From positions 1-64,000 of the forward strand of contig NZ_JAYMFI010000030.1 in assembly GCF_035830635.1 (NCBI RefSeq): 64,000 bases of DNA, in the 5' to 3' direction. The notes beneath the pieces are model-generated. The model searched no databases. It saw only the letters and a program-made list of their open reading frames with translations, and had not been told where the DNA came from. Positions 48,984 to 58,028 of this stretch are shown in pieces. Numbering within the stretch: position 1 is the first letter of the stretch; each line of letters starts with the position of its first letter. The translations under genes were made by a program, and so were the position numbers. This stretch comes from Adlercreutzia shanghongiae (GTDB lineage Bacteria; Actinomycetota; Coriobacteriia; Coriobacteriales; Eggerthellaceae).

Positions 48984-51695
48984 ATGAGTCGAGCCACTAT
49001 GACGCGTCGAGGATTCCTGAAATCCACGGCGGCCATGGGAGCGGTGACGGCGCTGGGCATCAGTGCGGCTGACAGCCTCACGGCGGTCGATCCGGCCCAT
49101 GCCGATGAGGCGTCCGATGTGAAAATCGTCAAGACGTCGTGCCGTGCCTGCATTGCCAGCTGCGCGGTGCTGGCCCACGTACGCGACGGCCGCGTCGTGA
49201 AGATCGAGGGCAACCCGGAAAGCCCTATGTCTCAGGGCGGCGTATGCGCCAAGGGCCTGGCGGGCATTCAGGCGCTGTATCATCCGAACCGTAACAAGTA
49301 CCCCATGCGCCGCGTAGGCGAGCGCGGCACCAACCAGTGGGAGCGCATCTCCTGGGAAGAGGCGCTCACCGAGGTGGCGACCAAGATCAACGAGGTGTCC
49401 GACAAGTACGGCTCCGAGGCCATCTCCGTTTCTACGGGCGGTGGCGGCAACCCGCACTTCTCGAACGTGAAGCGCTTCGGCGAGGCCATCAACACCCCCA
49501 ACGTGTGGGAGCCGGGCTGCTCGCAGTGCTATCTTCCCCGTATGGGCGCCTCTCTTCTGGCCTACGGCGCCGGCAAGCCCAACAACCTGTCGTTCTCCGA
49601 CTCCAACGGCTGGGACTACTACTACACCGACAGCCCGGTGACCTCGCTCGTGCTGTGGGGAACCGATCCGTCGAACTCTTCGGTGGCCACCGGCGGTCGT
49701 GCCCTGGCCGAGCTGCGCAACCGTCCCGAGGGCCTGCGCACCGTGGTCATCGACCCTCGCTACACTCTGGACGCCGCCAAGGCCGAGGTGTGGCTGCCCA
49801 TCCGGCCCGGTACCGACGCGGCCCTGCTGCTCACCTGGACGAAGTGGATTCTCGACAATGAGAAGTTCGACGAGGAGTTCTGCCGTACCTGGACGAACAT
49901 GCCCTATCTCATCAACCCCGAGACGCGCCTTACTCTGAAGGCGACCGAGGCTGGCCTTCCCGGCACCGACGCCGACTACGTCGTGTGGGATCCGGAGAAG
50001 AACGCCCCGGTGGTCGTGGAGTTCCCCATGAACGAGGGGCTCTCACCCGCGCTGTTCGGCACCTACGAGGTCAACGGCATGCAGTGCTCCACGGGCGGCC
50101 AGCTCCTGAAGGAATCCTGCGAGGAGTGGACCCTCGAGAAGGGCGCCGAGGTTTGCTGGCTCGATCCCGTGCAGATCGAGCGCGCTCTGGAGATTTACAC
50201 CGACCCCAACGGCCAGTCCGGCATCATGCAGGGCGTGTGCATCGACCAGTACGTGCAGTCCCAGCAGTGCGCTCTGGGCGCTTTGAACCTCGAGTTCCTC
50301 ATGGGCAACGTGGAGAAGCCCGGCACCATGCTGCAGAAGTTCGCCCCGGCCCCCTGCAAGGACCAGCTGGGCAACACGCCGCGCCTGCTCTCCAAGGAAA
50401 AGGTCATGAAGCGCTGCGGCACCATCGAGCACAAGGGCATTCTGTGCTGGGACATGGCGCACATCCCTTCAGTGTTCCAGGCCATGAAGGACGGCGACCC
50501 CTATCAGATTCACATGTGGATCGAGCGCTCCGGCAACAAGCACGTGGTGCTCGGCAACTCGTCCTGTCTCGATGAGATCGTGCCGAACCTCGACTACGTG
50601 GTGCAGTGCTTCATGTACCCGACCGCGTTCTCGGTGCTCTGCGCCGACCTGCTTCTGCCCACCACCGAGTGGCTCGAGACGAACCTTACCATCCCGCAGC
50701 TGAACACCATCGTCATGCGCCAGGCGGTCACCCACCTGTTCGAGACCGTGGAAGAGGGCATCATCTGGACCCAGATCGTTCAGAAGTGCGCCGAGCTGGG
50801 CAACGAGCACTGCCCCAAGGCCTTCGACGAAGAGGCCTGCATGACCACCCCGTTCTACAAGAACGAGTACGAGAAGCAGCTGCAGCACCTGAACAAGCTG
50901 GAGATGAGCTGGGACGAGGCCTGCGAGAAGGGCGTTATCGAGTGGGCCACGCCTGAGGAGTACCGCACCTATCAGACCTACCTGGCGGATGACGAGGAGA
51001 ACCCCGGCAAGCCCAAGGGCTTCGGCACCCCCTCCAAGAAGCTGGAAGTGTACTGCGAGTCCAATATCATCCTGGGCCGCACGGGCGCTCCCTGGTCCCA
51101 GTGCGCCGAGGAGAAGCCGCTCGTGCTTCCGCCGGCCAGCGCCGACTACGAGCCGTTGTGCTACTACGTGGAGCCGGCCGAGTCGCCCCTGACCGATACC
51201 GAGTATCCGCTCGTGCTCACCGAGGGCCGTCTGCCCATGTATCACCACGGCACCCTGCGCAACATCCCCTACCTGCGCGAGATCTACCCCGTGCCCGAGA
51301 TGTGGATCCATCCCGAGGACGCCGAGAAGTACGGCATCGCCGACGGCCAGTGGGTGAACATCGAGAGCCGCCGCGGCAAGACCCACGGCAAGGCCCGCGT
51401 CACTACCGCCATCGCCAAGGGCGTTGTGTACCAGGAGCGCTTCTGGGCCCCCGAGCTTTTGGATTCCGATGATCCGGCCCAGGCCTACAAGGTGATGAAT
51501 ATCAACGTGCTCACCAAGAACGACCCGCCCTACAACCCCGAGTACGGCACCTACACCCTGCGCGGCTTCCAGGTGAAGGTAAGCCCCAGCGACGACGAGA
51601 TCCTGAAGAGCGTGTGGATCGAGCCCGAGCAGTTCCAGCCCTGGATGCCCGCTCCCAGCGAGAAGACCGAGGATGTGTTTGACTATGGCGCGTAA
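48984..51695 (+). CDS. Molybdopterin-dependent oxidoreductase catalytic subunit (DMSO reductase family)
   Basis: A 903-residue Tat-exported enzyme (signal TRRGFLKSTAAMGAVTALG). The N-terminal [4Fe-4S] motif is CRACIASC followed by VCAKG. The bis-MGD core covers the middle, with the candidate Mo-ligand cysteine in EPGCSQCYLPRM, LVLWGTDPSNSSVATGG and VVIDPRYTLDAAKAEVWLPI. The C-terminal Mo-dinucleotide domain has HPEDAEKYGIADGQWVNIES. Such enzymes reduce DMSO, thiosulfate, polysulfide or, in Eggerthellaceae, aromatic catechols; the substrate cannot be chosen from sequence. ATG 48984 has AAGGAGAAGG. It overlaps the B subunit by 11 bases. Confidence 0.95.
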   Translation: MSRATMTRRGFLKSTAAMGAVTALGISAADSLTAVDPAHADEASDVKIVKTSCRACIASCAVLAHVRDGRVVKIEGNPESPMSQGGVCAKGLAGIQALYHPNRNKYPMRRVGERGTNQWERISWEEALTEVATKINEVSDKYGSEAISVSTGGGGNPHFSNVKRFGEAINTPNVWEPGCSQCYLPRMGASLLAYGAGKPNNLSFSDSNGWDYYYTDSPVTSLVLWGTDPSNSSVATGGRALAELRNRPEGLRTVVIDPRYTLDAAKAEVWLPIRPGTDAALLLTWTKWILDNEKFDEEFCRTWTNMPYLINPETRLTLKATEAGLPGTDADYVVWDPEKNAPVVVEFPMNEGLSPALFGTYEVNGMQCSTGGQLLKESCEEWTLEKGAEVCWLDPVQIERALEIYTDPNGQSGIMQGVCIDQYVQSQQCALGALNLEFLMGNVEKPGTMLQKFAPAPCKDQLGNTPRLLSKEKVMKRCGTIEHKGILCWDMAHIPSVFQAMKDGDPYQIHMWIERSGNKHVVLGNSSCLDEIVPNLDYVVQCFMYPTAFSVLCADLLLPTTEWLETNLTIPQLNTIVMRQAVTHLFETVEEGIIWTQIVQKCAELGNEHCPKAFDEEACMTTPFYKNEYEKQLQHLNKLEMSWDEACEKGVIEWATPEEYRTYQTYLADDEENPGKPKGFGTPSKKLEVYCESNIILGRTGAPWSQCAEEKPLVLPPASADYEPLCYYVEPAESPLTDTEYPLVLTEGRLPMYHHGTLRNIPYLREIYPVPEMWIHPEDAEKYGIADGQWVNIESRRGKTHGKARVTTAIAKGVVYQERFWAPELLDSDDPAQAYKVMNINVLTKNDPPYNPEYGTYTLRGFQVKVSPSDDEILKSVWIEPEQFQPWMPAPSEKTEDVFDYGA

Positions 51696-52311
51696 TTGCA
51701 TTGTTGTGAACCTGGACCGCTGCACCGGATGCTTCGGGTGCGAAGTGGCTTGCAAGATGGAAAACGGCGTGGCCTTGGGCGAGCGCTGGTCGAAGGTGTT
51801 CACCGTGGGCCCGGTGGGGGAGTACCCCGACATGACCCGCTACGCGCTGCCCACCATGTGCCAGCAGTGCGAGAACGCCCCCTGTGTCTCGGTGTGCCCT
51901 ACCGGTGCCAGCTATCGCGACGAGAACGGCGTTGTGCTGGTGGACAAGGAGAAGTGCATCGGCTGCAAGTACTGCATGATGGCCTGCCCCTACGGCGTAC
52001 GCTCGTGGAATGTGGCCGAGAAGTGCGCCGAGAAATGCACGCTGTGCGGACACCTCACCTCCCAGGGAAAGCTTCCCGCCTGCGTGAAGAGCTGCGCGGC
52101 CGGCGCCCGCTTCTACGGTGATTTGGACGACCCCAATTCCGATGCGTCCAAAGAGCTGGCCAAGTACGCCGAGGGAGACATCCACACGCTGCAGGACGTG
52201 GGCAATGCGCCGGCGACCCGCTACATCATGACCAGCATGATCGGCCAGTGGCAGGATCGCGTCACGCCGACCGACCATCCGCACACCGCCGCCTATCCGG
52301 TGGCCGAGTAA
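51685..52311 (+). CDS. Four-cluster ferredoxin subunit (DmsB-like)
   Basis: A 208-residue electron-transfer subunit with four [4Fe-4S] motifs: CTGCFGCEVACK, CQQCENAPCVSVCP, CIGCKYCMMACP and CAEKCTLCGHL...CVKSC. It has no signal peptide of its own, so it should be exported with the catalytic subunit by the Tat route. ATG 51685 lies within the end of the catalytic gene, suggesting translational coupling. It passes electrons from the DmsC-like anchor to the Mo subunit. Confidence 0.95.
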   Translation: MARNCIVVNLDRCTGCFGCEVACKMENGVALGERWSKVFTVGPVGEYPDMTRYALPTMCQQCENAPCVSVCPTGASYRDENGVVLVDKEKCIGCKYCMMACPYGVRSWNVAEKCAEKCTLCGHLTSQGKLPACVKSCAAGARFYGDLDDPNSDASKELAKYAEGDIHTLQDVGNAPATRYIMTSMIGQWQDRVTPTDHPHTAAYPVAE

Positions 52312-52320
52312 GGAGCCCCC

Positions 52321-53133
52321 ATGGAAATTCAATGGTCCCTTGTTTTGTTCACCGCTCTGTCCGGGGCGGGGGCGTGGCTTGTCGCCTGCGCCGGTCTCGA
52401 TGCCTTTAAGGGCCTGGCCAAAAAGACGGTTGTGCCGGCGGTCATCGTGGGCATCGTCCTCATCGTCGTGGGCGGCATCGCCTCGGCGACCCATCTGTCC
52501 CACGTCGACCGCATCATGGCCGTGCTGGCTCACCCGGCGCCGGGCATCTTCCTGGAGGCGCTGCTCCTCGGCATCGATGTGGTAGTGGCCGCCGTATTCC
52601 TCGTGCTGTACAAGCGCAACGCCTCGGAGGGCGTGCTCAAGGGCTTGGGCATTGCCGCTGTGGCCATGGCCGCCATCTTCAGCTACGCCTGCGGCTCCTC
52701 CTACATGATGTCCTCGCAGCTGGCTTGGAACACCATTGCGCTGCCGCTGGGTTATCTCGGCACGGCGCTCGCTGCGGGCACGGCCCTGTGGTACCTGCTG
52801 TGCGCTGTGCTCAAGGAGGAGGCCGCTGCCTTGTCCTTCGCGGCCACCGAGACGCTTGTCGGTGCCGCTGTAGCTCTGGTGACCTCTCTTGCCTACGGCC
52901 TTATGGCCGGCATCGTGGGCGGTGATTCCGCAATCCTGTTCTGGGTCGGAGTCGTCATCTGCGGGGGCGTGGTGCCCCTGGCCTGCGGCGTCGTCGGCAT
53001 GAAGAAGACCGATGGGGCGCTTTCCCTGGCCATCGTGGCTGTGGTCGGCGCGTTCATCGGGTCGGTCGCCTATCGCGTGCTCATGTGGACCGCGTCCATC
53101 GCTTTGATGTCGCTGTTCGGTGTGAGCATCTAG
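52321..53133 (+). CDS. DmsC-like membrane anchor subunit
   Basis: A 270-residue protein with eight hydrophobic helices starting MEIQWSLVLFTALSGAGAW, the DmsC-type opening, and YACGSSYMMSSQLAWNTIAL in the middle. DmsC oxidises menaquinol and anchors the AB complex on the outer face of the membrane. It starts 9 bases after the B subunit, and a stem-loop (53148-53178) follows it. Confidence 0.92.
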   Translation: MEIQWSLVLFTALSGAGAWLVACAGLDAFKGLAKKTVVPAVIVGIVLIVVGGIASATHLSHVDRIMAVLAHPAPGIFLEALLLGIDVVVAAVFLVLYKRNASEGVLKGLGIAAVAMAAIFSYACGSSYMMSSQLAWNTIALPLGYLGTALAAGTALWYLLCAVLKEEAAALSFAATETLVGAAVALVTSLAYGLMAGIVGGDSAILFWVGVVICGGVVPLACGVVGMKKTDGALSLAIVAVVGAFIGSVAYRVLMWTASIALMSLFGVSI

Positions 53134-53147
53134 TTTCACCGTTTTCC

Positions 53148-53178
53148 GCCGCCCGGCTTCCCCTTCCGGCCGGGCGGC
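53148..53178. other. Perfect 10-bp stem-loop between the anchor and chaperone genes
   Basis: GCCGCCCGGC / GCCGGGCGGC with an 11-base loop and no T-run. It may protect the upstream ABC message or lower expression of the downstream genes. Confidence 0.6.
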
Positions 53179-53199
53179 CCCTCTTCAAGGAGTTGTCTT

Positions 53200-53976
53200 A
53201 TGGATCAGACCAACCGTATCGCCCTCACTGGGGCCGAGGCGCAGGAGATGCGCGAGGCCAACGAGGTCCGGGCCGCCTTCTGCCGGTTTCTTGCCAGCCT
53301 GTATCTGTACGAGCTCACTGACGAGCAGATCGAGGCCTTCGCCCATATCGATGTCGCTGGCGACGGCACGGCCATCGACGAGGGGCTGAGCACGATTAAG
53401 GAATACCTCCGCCATCGCCATGGCGGCACCCGCCAGGAGCTGGCCGTCGATTACGCCCGCGTGTTTCTCGGCGCCGGCAGCTACGACCGCATTCTGGCGC
53501 CGCCCTACGAGTCGGTGTTTACCAGCGAAGAGCGCATCCTCATGCAGGATGCCCGCGATGGCGCGGTGACCTACTACCGTCGTGCCGGTCTCGATTTGCC
53601 CGCCGACAACACAACCCCCGAAGACCACCTCGGTTTCGAGCTGCAATTCGTCGCCGCGCTGGCCGAGCGCGCAAACGAGGCCCTTGATGGGGGCGATAAG
53701 GCAGTCCTCGCCGAGACGATGGCCCTGGCGCGCAGCTTCTTCGCCCGTCATCAGCAGAACTGGCTTTCTGCCCTGTGCGATGCGGTGGACGAGTTCGCCG
53801 AGACAGATTTCTATCGCGGAGTTGCGCGCATGACCCGCGGTTACGTGGAATCCGAGGCGGCGTTCTTCGACGAGGTGGCCCCGGTGCTTTCCTTGGGCGA
53901 TGAGGTGGCCGAGATTCGTCCTGCCTGGGATGTTGACGATACGGGCACTCTGGCAGCAGAAGGCGCGGTGGCGTAA
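53200..53976 (+). CDS. TorD/DmsD-family molybdoenzyme chaperone
   Basis: A 258-residue, all-helical cytoplasmic protein. Typical TorD-like segments are RAAFCRFLASLYLYELTDEQ, the LAVDYARVFLGAGSYDRILA core with PPYESVFTSEERILMQ, and EDHLGFELQFVAALAERANE. The family binds the twin-arginine signal and apo-catalytic subunit until cofactor insertion. ATG 53200 has AAGGAG upstream. It overlaps the NapG-like gene by 1 base. The C-terminal 60 residues are longer than in most members. Confidence 0.9.
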   Translation: MDQTNRIALTGAEAQEMREANEVRAAFCRFLASLYLYELTDEQIEAFAHIDVAGDGTAIDEGLSTIKEYLRHRHGGTRQELAVDYARVFLGAGSYDRILAPPYESVFTSEERILMQDARDGAVTYYRRAGLDLPADNTTPEDHLGFELQFVAALAERANEALDGGDKAVLAETMALARSFFARHQQNWLSALCDAVDEFAETDFYRGVARMTRGYVESEAAFFDEVAPVLSLGDEVAEIRPAWDVDDTGTLAAEGAVA

Positions 53977-54602
53977 TGGCCGCGCTGACGCGCCGCGGCT
54001 TTGTCGGCTTGGCTGCCATTTGCGCGGTAGGCGTGGGCGTGGGCGGGGCCGGAGTGGCTTTCGCCGGAGAGACCGAGCTCCTGCGTCCTCCGGGCGGCCA
54101 AGACGAGCGCGCCCTTGCCGCCGCGTGCCTCAAATGCGATCGTTGTCGCAGCGCGTGCCCCACCGGCGCGGTGGCTCTCGCCTCGGTGGGCGATGGCTTT
54201 CTGCGGGCACGCACCCCGGTGCTCGATTTTCACAAGGGCTACTGCGATTTCTGCGACAAGTGCATCGAGGTGTGCCCTACCGGCGCCCTGCGGCCCTTCG
54301 ATGAATCGATTGAGAAGCTGGGCGTGGCGGTGGTGCAGAAGGACCGCTGCCTGTCCTATTTCCAGGGATGCACCGTGTGCGAGGACTCCTGCGCCTTCGA
54401 GGCGCTGACCTTTGTCGACGGCCATCCGGTGGTAGATGCCGAGCTGTGCAACGGCTGCGGCCAGTGCGAGTTCGAGTGTACGGCGCTGGTGTACGGCACC
54501 TTTGCTGGCGGCACGCGACGGGGCATCGTAGTGGTGCCTCCGAAGACCGCTGAGCGCCTCGGGAGCACGGTGGTTGAAGACGGCAGCGAGATGGGGGTAT
54601 AG
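53976..54602 (+). CDS. NapG-like four-cluster ferredoxin, Tat-exported
   Basis: A 208-residue protein with a twin-arginine signal (LTRRGFVGLAAICAVGVGVG). Cysteine groups CLKCDRCRSACP, CDFCDKCIEVCP, CLSYFQGCTVCEDSC and CNGCGQCEFEC predict four [4Fe-4S] clusters, as in NapG/MauM. With the NapH-like gene next to it this suggests a second quinol-linked electron-input route to the Mo enzyme, or a route to a different periplasmic acceptor. Its ATG overlaps the stop codon of the chaperone gene. Confidence 0.92.
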   Translation: MAALTRRGFVGLAAICAVGVGVGGAGVAFAGETELLRPPGGQDERALAAACLKCDRCRSACPTGAVALASVGDGFLRARTPVLDFHKGYCDFCDKCIEVCPTGALRPFDESIEKLGVAVVQKDRCLSYFQGCTVCEDSCAFEALTFVDGHPVVDAELCNGCGQCEFECTALVYGTFAGGTRRGIVVVPPKTAERLGSTVVEDGSEMGV

Positions 54603-54605
54603 CCC

Positions 54606-55475
54606 ATGAAGTTGAAGACGAAGCGAACCCTGGCTGCCGTTGGCGTGCTGGGTCTGGTCGGCGTCGGGCTGGCCGTGCATACGGGTACCGGCACGCCCTC
54701 GGCGTGGGGCATCGGCGATATCGCTGCCATCTGTCCGCTGGGCGGCATCGAGGCGGCCATCGCCTCGCGCACCATTGTGCCGCCGCTGCTGATTGGCTTG
54801 GCCATTGTCGTGGCCTTGGTGGCCCTGGCGGGCCGAGCTTTCTGCGCCTGGGGCTGCCCCGTGCCGCTTCTGCGCCGTGTGTTCGGTATCAAGGAGCGGA
54901 AGGCCGACAAGCCGACGTTGGCCGAGCGTGACGGGGCCAACGACTCGCGCAACTGGGTGTTGGGAGCCACGGTGCTCACCACGGCCGCCTTTGGCTTCCC
55001 GGTGTTCTGCCTGATTTGTCCTGTTGGTCTGTCGGTCGCCACGTTCATCGCGCTTTGGCGCCTGTTCCAGTTCAGCGAGGCCACGCTGTCGCTGGTAGTG
55101 TTCCCCGTCATTCTCGTGCTGGAGATCGTGCTTCTGCGAAAATGGTGCCATCGCTTTTGCCCGCTCGGCGCTCTGCTCGGGCTTATGTCGCGGCTGAATC
55201 GCACGTTTCGGCCAAAGGTGGCTCCCGAGTCCTGTCTGCAGTGCTCAGGGGGTAGCTGCTCGCGCTGCGCCGATGTGTGCCCCGAGGGGATCGATCTTCA
55301 CCATCCCGAGCAATCAGTTTCCCTGGCCGAGTGCACGAAGTGCGGCGAGTGCAAGGATGTCTGCCCCGCGCACGCCATCAGCTTCCCGTTCCTCAGGCGG
55401 GCGGGGAAGCCCGAACCGTCCGTCGCGCCGTCCATCGGCTGCGCCGAGGATGCGGTTGCTATCGTCGAGCGCTAG
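54606..55475 (+). CDS. NapH-like membrane ferredoxin
   Basis: A 289-residue protein with four or five membrane helices. Characteristic motifs are CAWGCPVPLLRR, CLICPVGLS and CHRFCPLGALLGL on the membrane faces, plus two C-terminal ferredoxin-like motifs, CLQCSGGSCSRCADVCP and CTKCGECKDVCP. NapH works with NapG to oxidise menaquinol. It starts 3 bases after the NapG-like stop and closes the operon. Confidence 0.93.
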   Translation: MKLKTKRTLAAVGVLGLVGVGLAVHTGTGTPSAWGIGDIAAICPLGGIEAAIASRTIVPPLLIGLAIVVALVALAGRAFCAWGCPVPLLRRVFGIKERKADKPTLAERDGANDSRNWVLGATVLTTAAFGFPVFCLICPVGLSVATFIALWRLFQFSEATLSLVVFPVILVLEIVLLRKWCHRFCPLGALLGLMSRLNRTFRPKVAPESCLQCSGGSCSRCADVCPEGIDLHHPEQSVSLAECTKCGECKDVCPAHAISFPFLRRAGKPEPSVAPSIGCAEDAVAIVER

Positions 55476-55650
55476 AGCGTCGCTACAACGGGCGACGAGC
55501 TTTGTCGCCATGGGAATTCGAACAGGGGGAAGGCTTGTGCCGATAGCTGAGGGTATACAATATGGGCCGTGGGGCGAACGGGGCGTTGGCACCCGTTCAG
55601 CTGAGAATGCGGCCATGCGGAGCGTGGACCGTCAATCATGGGGGGAGCGC

Positions 55651-57363
55651 ATGCGCAAGCGGTTCGGCGACAATCAAGAGGCTTTCGCGTCCAACAGCGA
55701 GTTGGCGCCGACGCGTCTCGGCATGACCATAGAAGAGCAGTGGCCCGCCTTTAAGTTGGTGGGCTTCGGCTTTTACTACGCCTGGATTTGGGTGTCCTAC
55801 AACAGCAACGTGCTCGTCTTTCCCTCGGCTGCCTACGATTTGCCTCCCGATACCATCTCCCTTACCTATCTGGTTTCGACGCTCGCCTTAGGTATCGCTT
55901 TGGTGCTGCTGTCTTTGGTGCGTGCGTTTACGCGGCGGCTCATGGGCAGCAACGGGTTTCTTATCGCGGCAGCGACAGTGGTGGGTCTGGCCACCGTGGG
56001 CACCTACGCATCGTCGAGTCTGGGAGCCGATGCGAACCTGTTCCTCATCGCGAGTGCCGCGCTGACTGGCGTGGGGACGTCGGTTGTCGTGCTGAGGTTC
56101 GGCGTCGTGTATTCGAAGGTGCCGGCACGCGAGGCGGCTATGTACACGGCGGCCTCCTTCGTATTTGCCGCCATGATCTACTTCATGGCCGTGGGCCTGC
56201 CCGATCCGGTGGGCATGGTGTTCACGGCCCTTCTCCCGGTCCTGGCCGTGGCCTCTACGCTTACCAATCCCGAGTGGTCGTCCGAAGATGAGGCGCCGCG
56301 CCCCGAAGGGCCTTCATCGATGCGGGAATTTTTCGTGCGACTGCTGGTGGCCGTGGTGGTTTTCTCTACGGTGGTGGGGGTATCCCGCGGGTTTTCGGTG
56401 CCCCATTCCTCCATCAGCTCGCTCAACGACGATGGCGCGCTCATCATCTTCAGCACGGCGGTGGTGGCTGCGGTGCTGTTCGCCGTCATAGGGCTGCTGC
56501 GCCGGCAGTTCGATGTGAGCCGCCTGTACTATCCTATCATCATCGCTGTGGCGGCTGGCATCCTTGTTACGCCGCTTGTGGGCGGAACGGGCTTCGGCAG
56601 TCAGTTCGTCACCGTGGCCTACAACTGCTTCATGCTGGTAATCTGGTGCCTGTTGGCCTACGTTGCCTACTCGTCGCGCCTTTCTCCAATTCTAGTGTTC
56701 GGACTGGGGCGTGGGGCGTCAGCATTGGGAACGACCTTCGGATGGCTTGGCGGTCTGGGGATCGTGCGGACTCAGGGTGGCGGCAGCTTGTCGCTCGAGG
56801 TTATCTCGGTTGCCATGGTCTTCGCACTTCTGGTGGTATCGATGCTGGTGCTGAACGACCGTCTGATCGGCGACGCGCTGCGTCCGGGGGAGCAAATTCT
56901 CGGCGATGCCGCGGGGATGCCGGCGCAAGGTGCGAAGTCGGCAGGGGAGGCGGCGTTCGCCGGCCGGCAAGGCGCCGAGGATCGCAGGAACGTGGCGGTT
57001 GACGGCGAGGTCTCCTTGGATGGCGGAGTCGGCTGCGGCGAAATCGGCGAAATGGATAGGTCCAGCAAGATGGGGGAGGCTGGCGCCTCCCTTGTCGGTG
57101 ACAGCTCGGGAGATGCTGCGATGGGGGAGCGGCGTCCCGGTCCCTATCGGATGCGCTGCGATGCGGTGGCCGAGCGCTACGAGCTCTCGCCCCGGGAACG
57201 CGAAGTGTTTGATCTTCTGGTGCGCGGCCGCTCCATCGACTACATCGCCCAGAGTCTCACCATCTCCTTCAATACCGCAAAATCTCATATCCGTCATATC
57301 TACGTGAAAACCGACGTCCACTCCCGTCAGGAGCTCCTCGATCTCATCGACCGCGAGCGCTAG
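55651..57363 (+). CDS. Membrane-bound LuxR-family regulator (about 12 helices plus C-terminal HTH)
   Basis: A protein of ~570 residues. The first ~400 residues form about 12 transmembrane helices (FYYAWIWVSYNSNVLVF, TAASFVFAAMIYFMAVG, FSVPHSSISSLNDDGALIIF). A low-complexity, Gly/Glu-rich linker (~410-500) leads to a LuxR-type DNA-binding domain (YELSPREREVFDLLVRGRSI, TAKSHIRHIYVKTDVHSRQE). Such MFS-like sensors with a LuxR tail are frequent in Eggerthellaceae beside molybdoenzyme genes and probably sense the substrate. The start is uncertain: ATG 55651 with GGGGGGAG is preferred; GTG 55537 (AGGGGGAAGG) and ATG 55510 are alternatives. Confidence 0.85.
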   Translation: MRKRFGDNQEAFASNSELAPTRLGMTIEEQWPAFKLVGFGFYYAWIWVSYNSNVLVFPSAAYDLPPDTISLTYLVSTLALGIALVLLSLVRAFTRRLMGSNGFLIAAATVVGLATVGTYASSSLGADANLFLIASAALTGVGTSVVVLRFGVVYSKVPAREAAMYTAASFVFAAMIYFMAVGLPDPVGMVFTALLPVLAVASTLTNPEWSSEDEAPRPEGPSSMREFFVRLLVAVVVFSTVVGVSRGFSVPHSSISSLNDDGALIIFSTAVVAAVLFAVIGLLRRQFDVSRLYYPIIIAVAAGILVTPLVGGTGFGSQFVTVAYNCFMLVIWCLLAYVAYSSRLSPILVFGLGRGASALGTTFGWLGGLGIVRTQGGGSLSLEVISVAMVFALLVVSMLVLNDRLIGDALRPGEQILGDAAGMPAQGAKSAGEAAFAGRQGAEDRRNVAVDGEVSLDGGVGCGEIGEMDRSSKMGEAGASLVGDSSGDAAMGERRPGPYRMRCDAVAERYELSPREREVFDLLVRGRSIDYIAQSLTISFNTAKSHIRHIYVKTDVHSRQELLDLIDRER

Positions 57364-57387
57364 GCGCTGGGTCTTGCAGGCTAGTGA

Positions 57388-57591
57388 TTTGACCCTGGCG
57401 CCTCCCTTGAGAGGGCGGCACGTCTCGGCTGGGATGACTTCGAGGATTGTCTGAGTGCCCTTGCTGTCGAGAGGGAGGGGGCCGACCATCTCATCACCCG
57501 CGACGCCAAGGGGTTCGCGCGGTCAACGCATCCGGCGGTGTCCCCGGATGCGTGGCTTAACATCATGCGCGAAGAGCGCGGCCTCGACTAA
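57388..57591 (+). pseudogene. 5'-truncated PIN-domain (VapC-type) toxin remnant
   Basis: An open frame of ~67 codons without a start, bounded upstream by a TGA, encodes a segment like the end of a PIN nuclease: WDDFEDCLSALAVEREGADH, LITRDAKGF and ARSTHPAVSPDAWLNI. The conserved acidic residues and the ITRD-x-x-x-F motif are typical of VapC C-termini. The 5' two thirds of the gene and any antitoxin are absent. It lies just after the LuxR gene. Confidence 0.7.
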
Positions 57592-57625
57592 GGCGAGGTT
57601 CAGCTTTAGGACGGAGAGGGGAGTT

Positions 57626-57825
57626 GTGCCGGCAAATACGCGTGAGTATCTAGCATGGTGGCGGAGTATTCTCTTTGGGCAACGCATGCGCCCATTGGCG
57701 TGAGTGAGTGCCGTCTGGGCGATGAACTGCCTGCGGCTTACGCTGACATACTCCCGTCGCCCGAGGACTTGGTGGCCCGGCTGCAGGGGAAGACGAAGTT
57801 TCGCGTTGCCCTTGGCCAACCATAG
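57626..57825 (+). pseudogene. Possible frameshifted small gene of unknown family
   Basis: GTG 57626 with GGAGAGGGGAG upstream opens a 25-codon frame (VPANTREYLAWWRSILFGQR and five more residues) that ends at TGA. A second frame from ATG 57655 to the TAG at 57823-57825 encodes a 56-residue product ending ARLQGKTKFRVALGQP. One shift near 57700 would join them into a ~66-residue protein. I recognise no family. It may be a decayed neighbour of the PIN remnant, or the 56-residue frame may be a real small gene. Confidence 0.4.
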
Positions 57826-57842
57826 GGAAAACTTGATAGGTA

Positions 57843-57903
57843 TTGACTTAGGTTTCCTTCTGCGTACAATGTGCTGTTAGCACTCGATAAGGGAGACTGC
57901 TAA
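57843..57903 (+). promoter_or_regulatory. htpG promoter with CIRCE operator (HrcA site)
   Basis: TTGACT (57843-57848) and TACAAT (57865-57870) form a promoter with a 16-base spacer. Just downstream TTAGCACTC (57877-57885), nine bases, and GACTGCTAA (57895-57903) match the CIRCE consensus (TTAGCACTC-N9-GAGTGCTAA) with one mismatch. HrcA binding here would repress htpG until heat stress. Confidence 0.9.
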
Positions 57904-58028
57904 CGCCTCTGTCGCCGCAGGTCAACGACTGCCGTACAGCCCGATTGCATCCGCGAGATACTGCCTGCGTGCGGCCTACACTGAAGCGGTATGCGTCTTC
58001 CGACCGTATGAAAGAAGGTTTACCGTCC

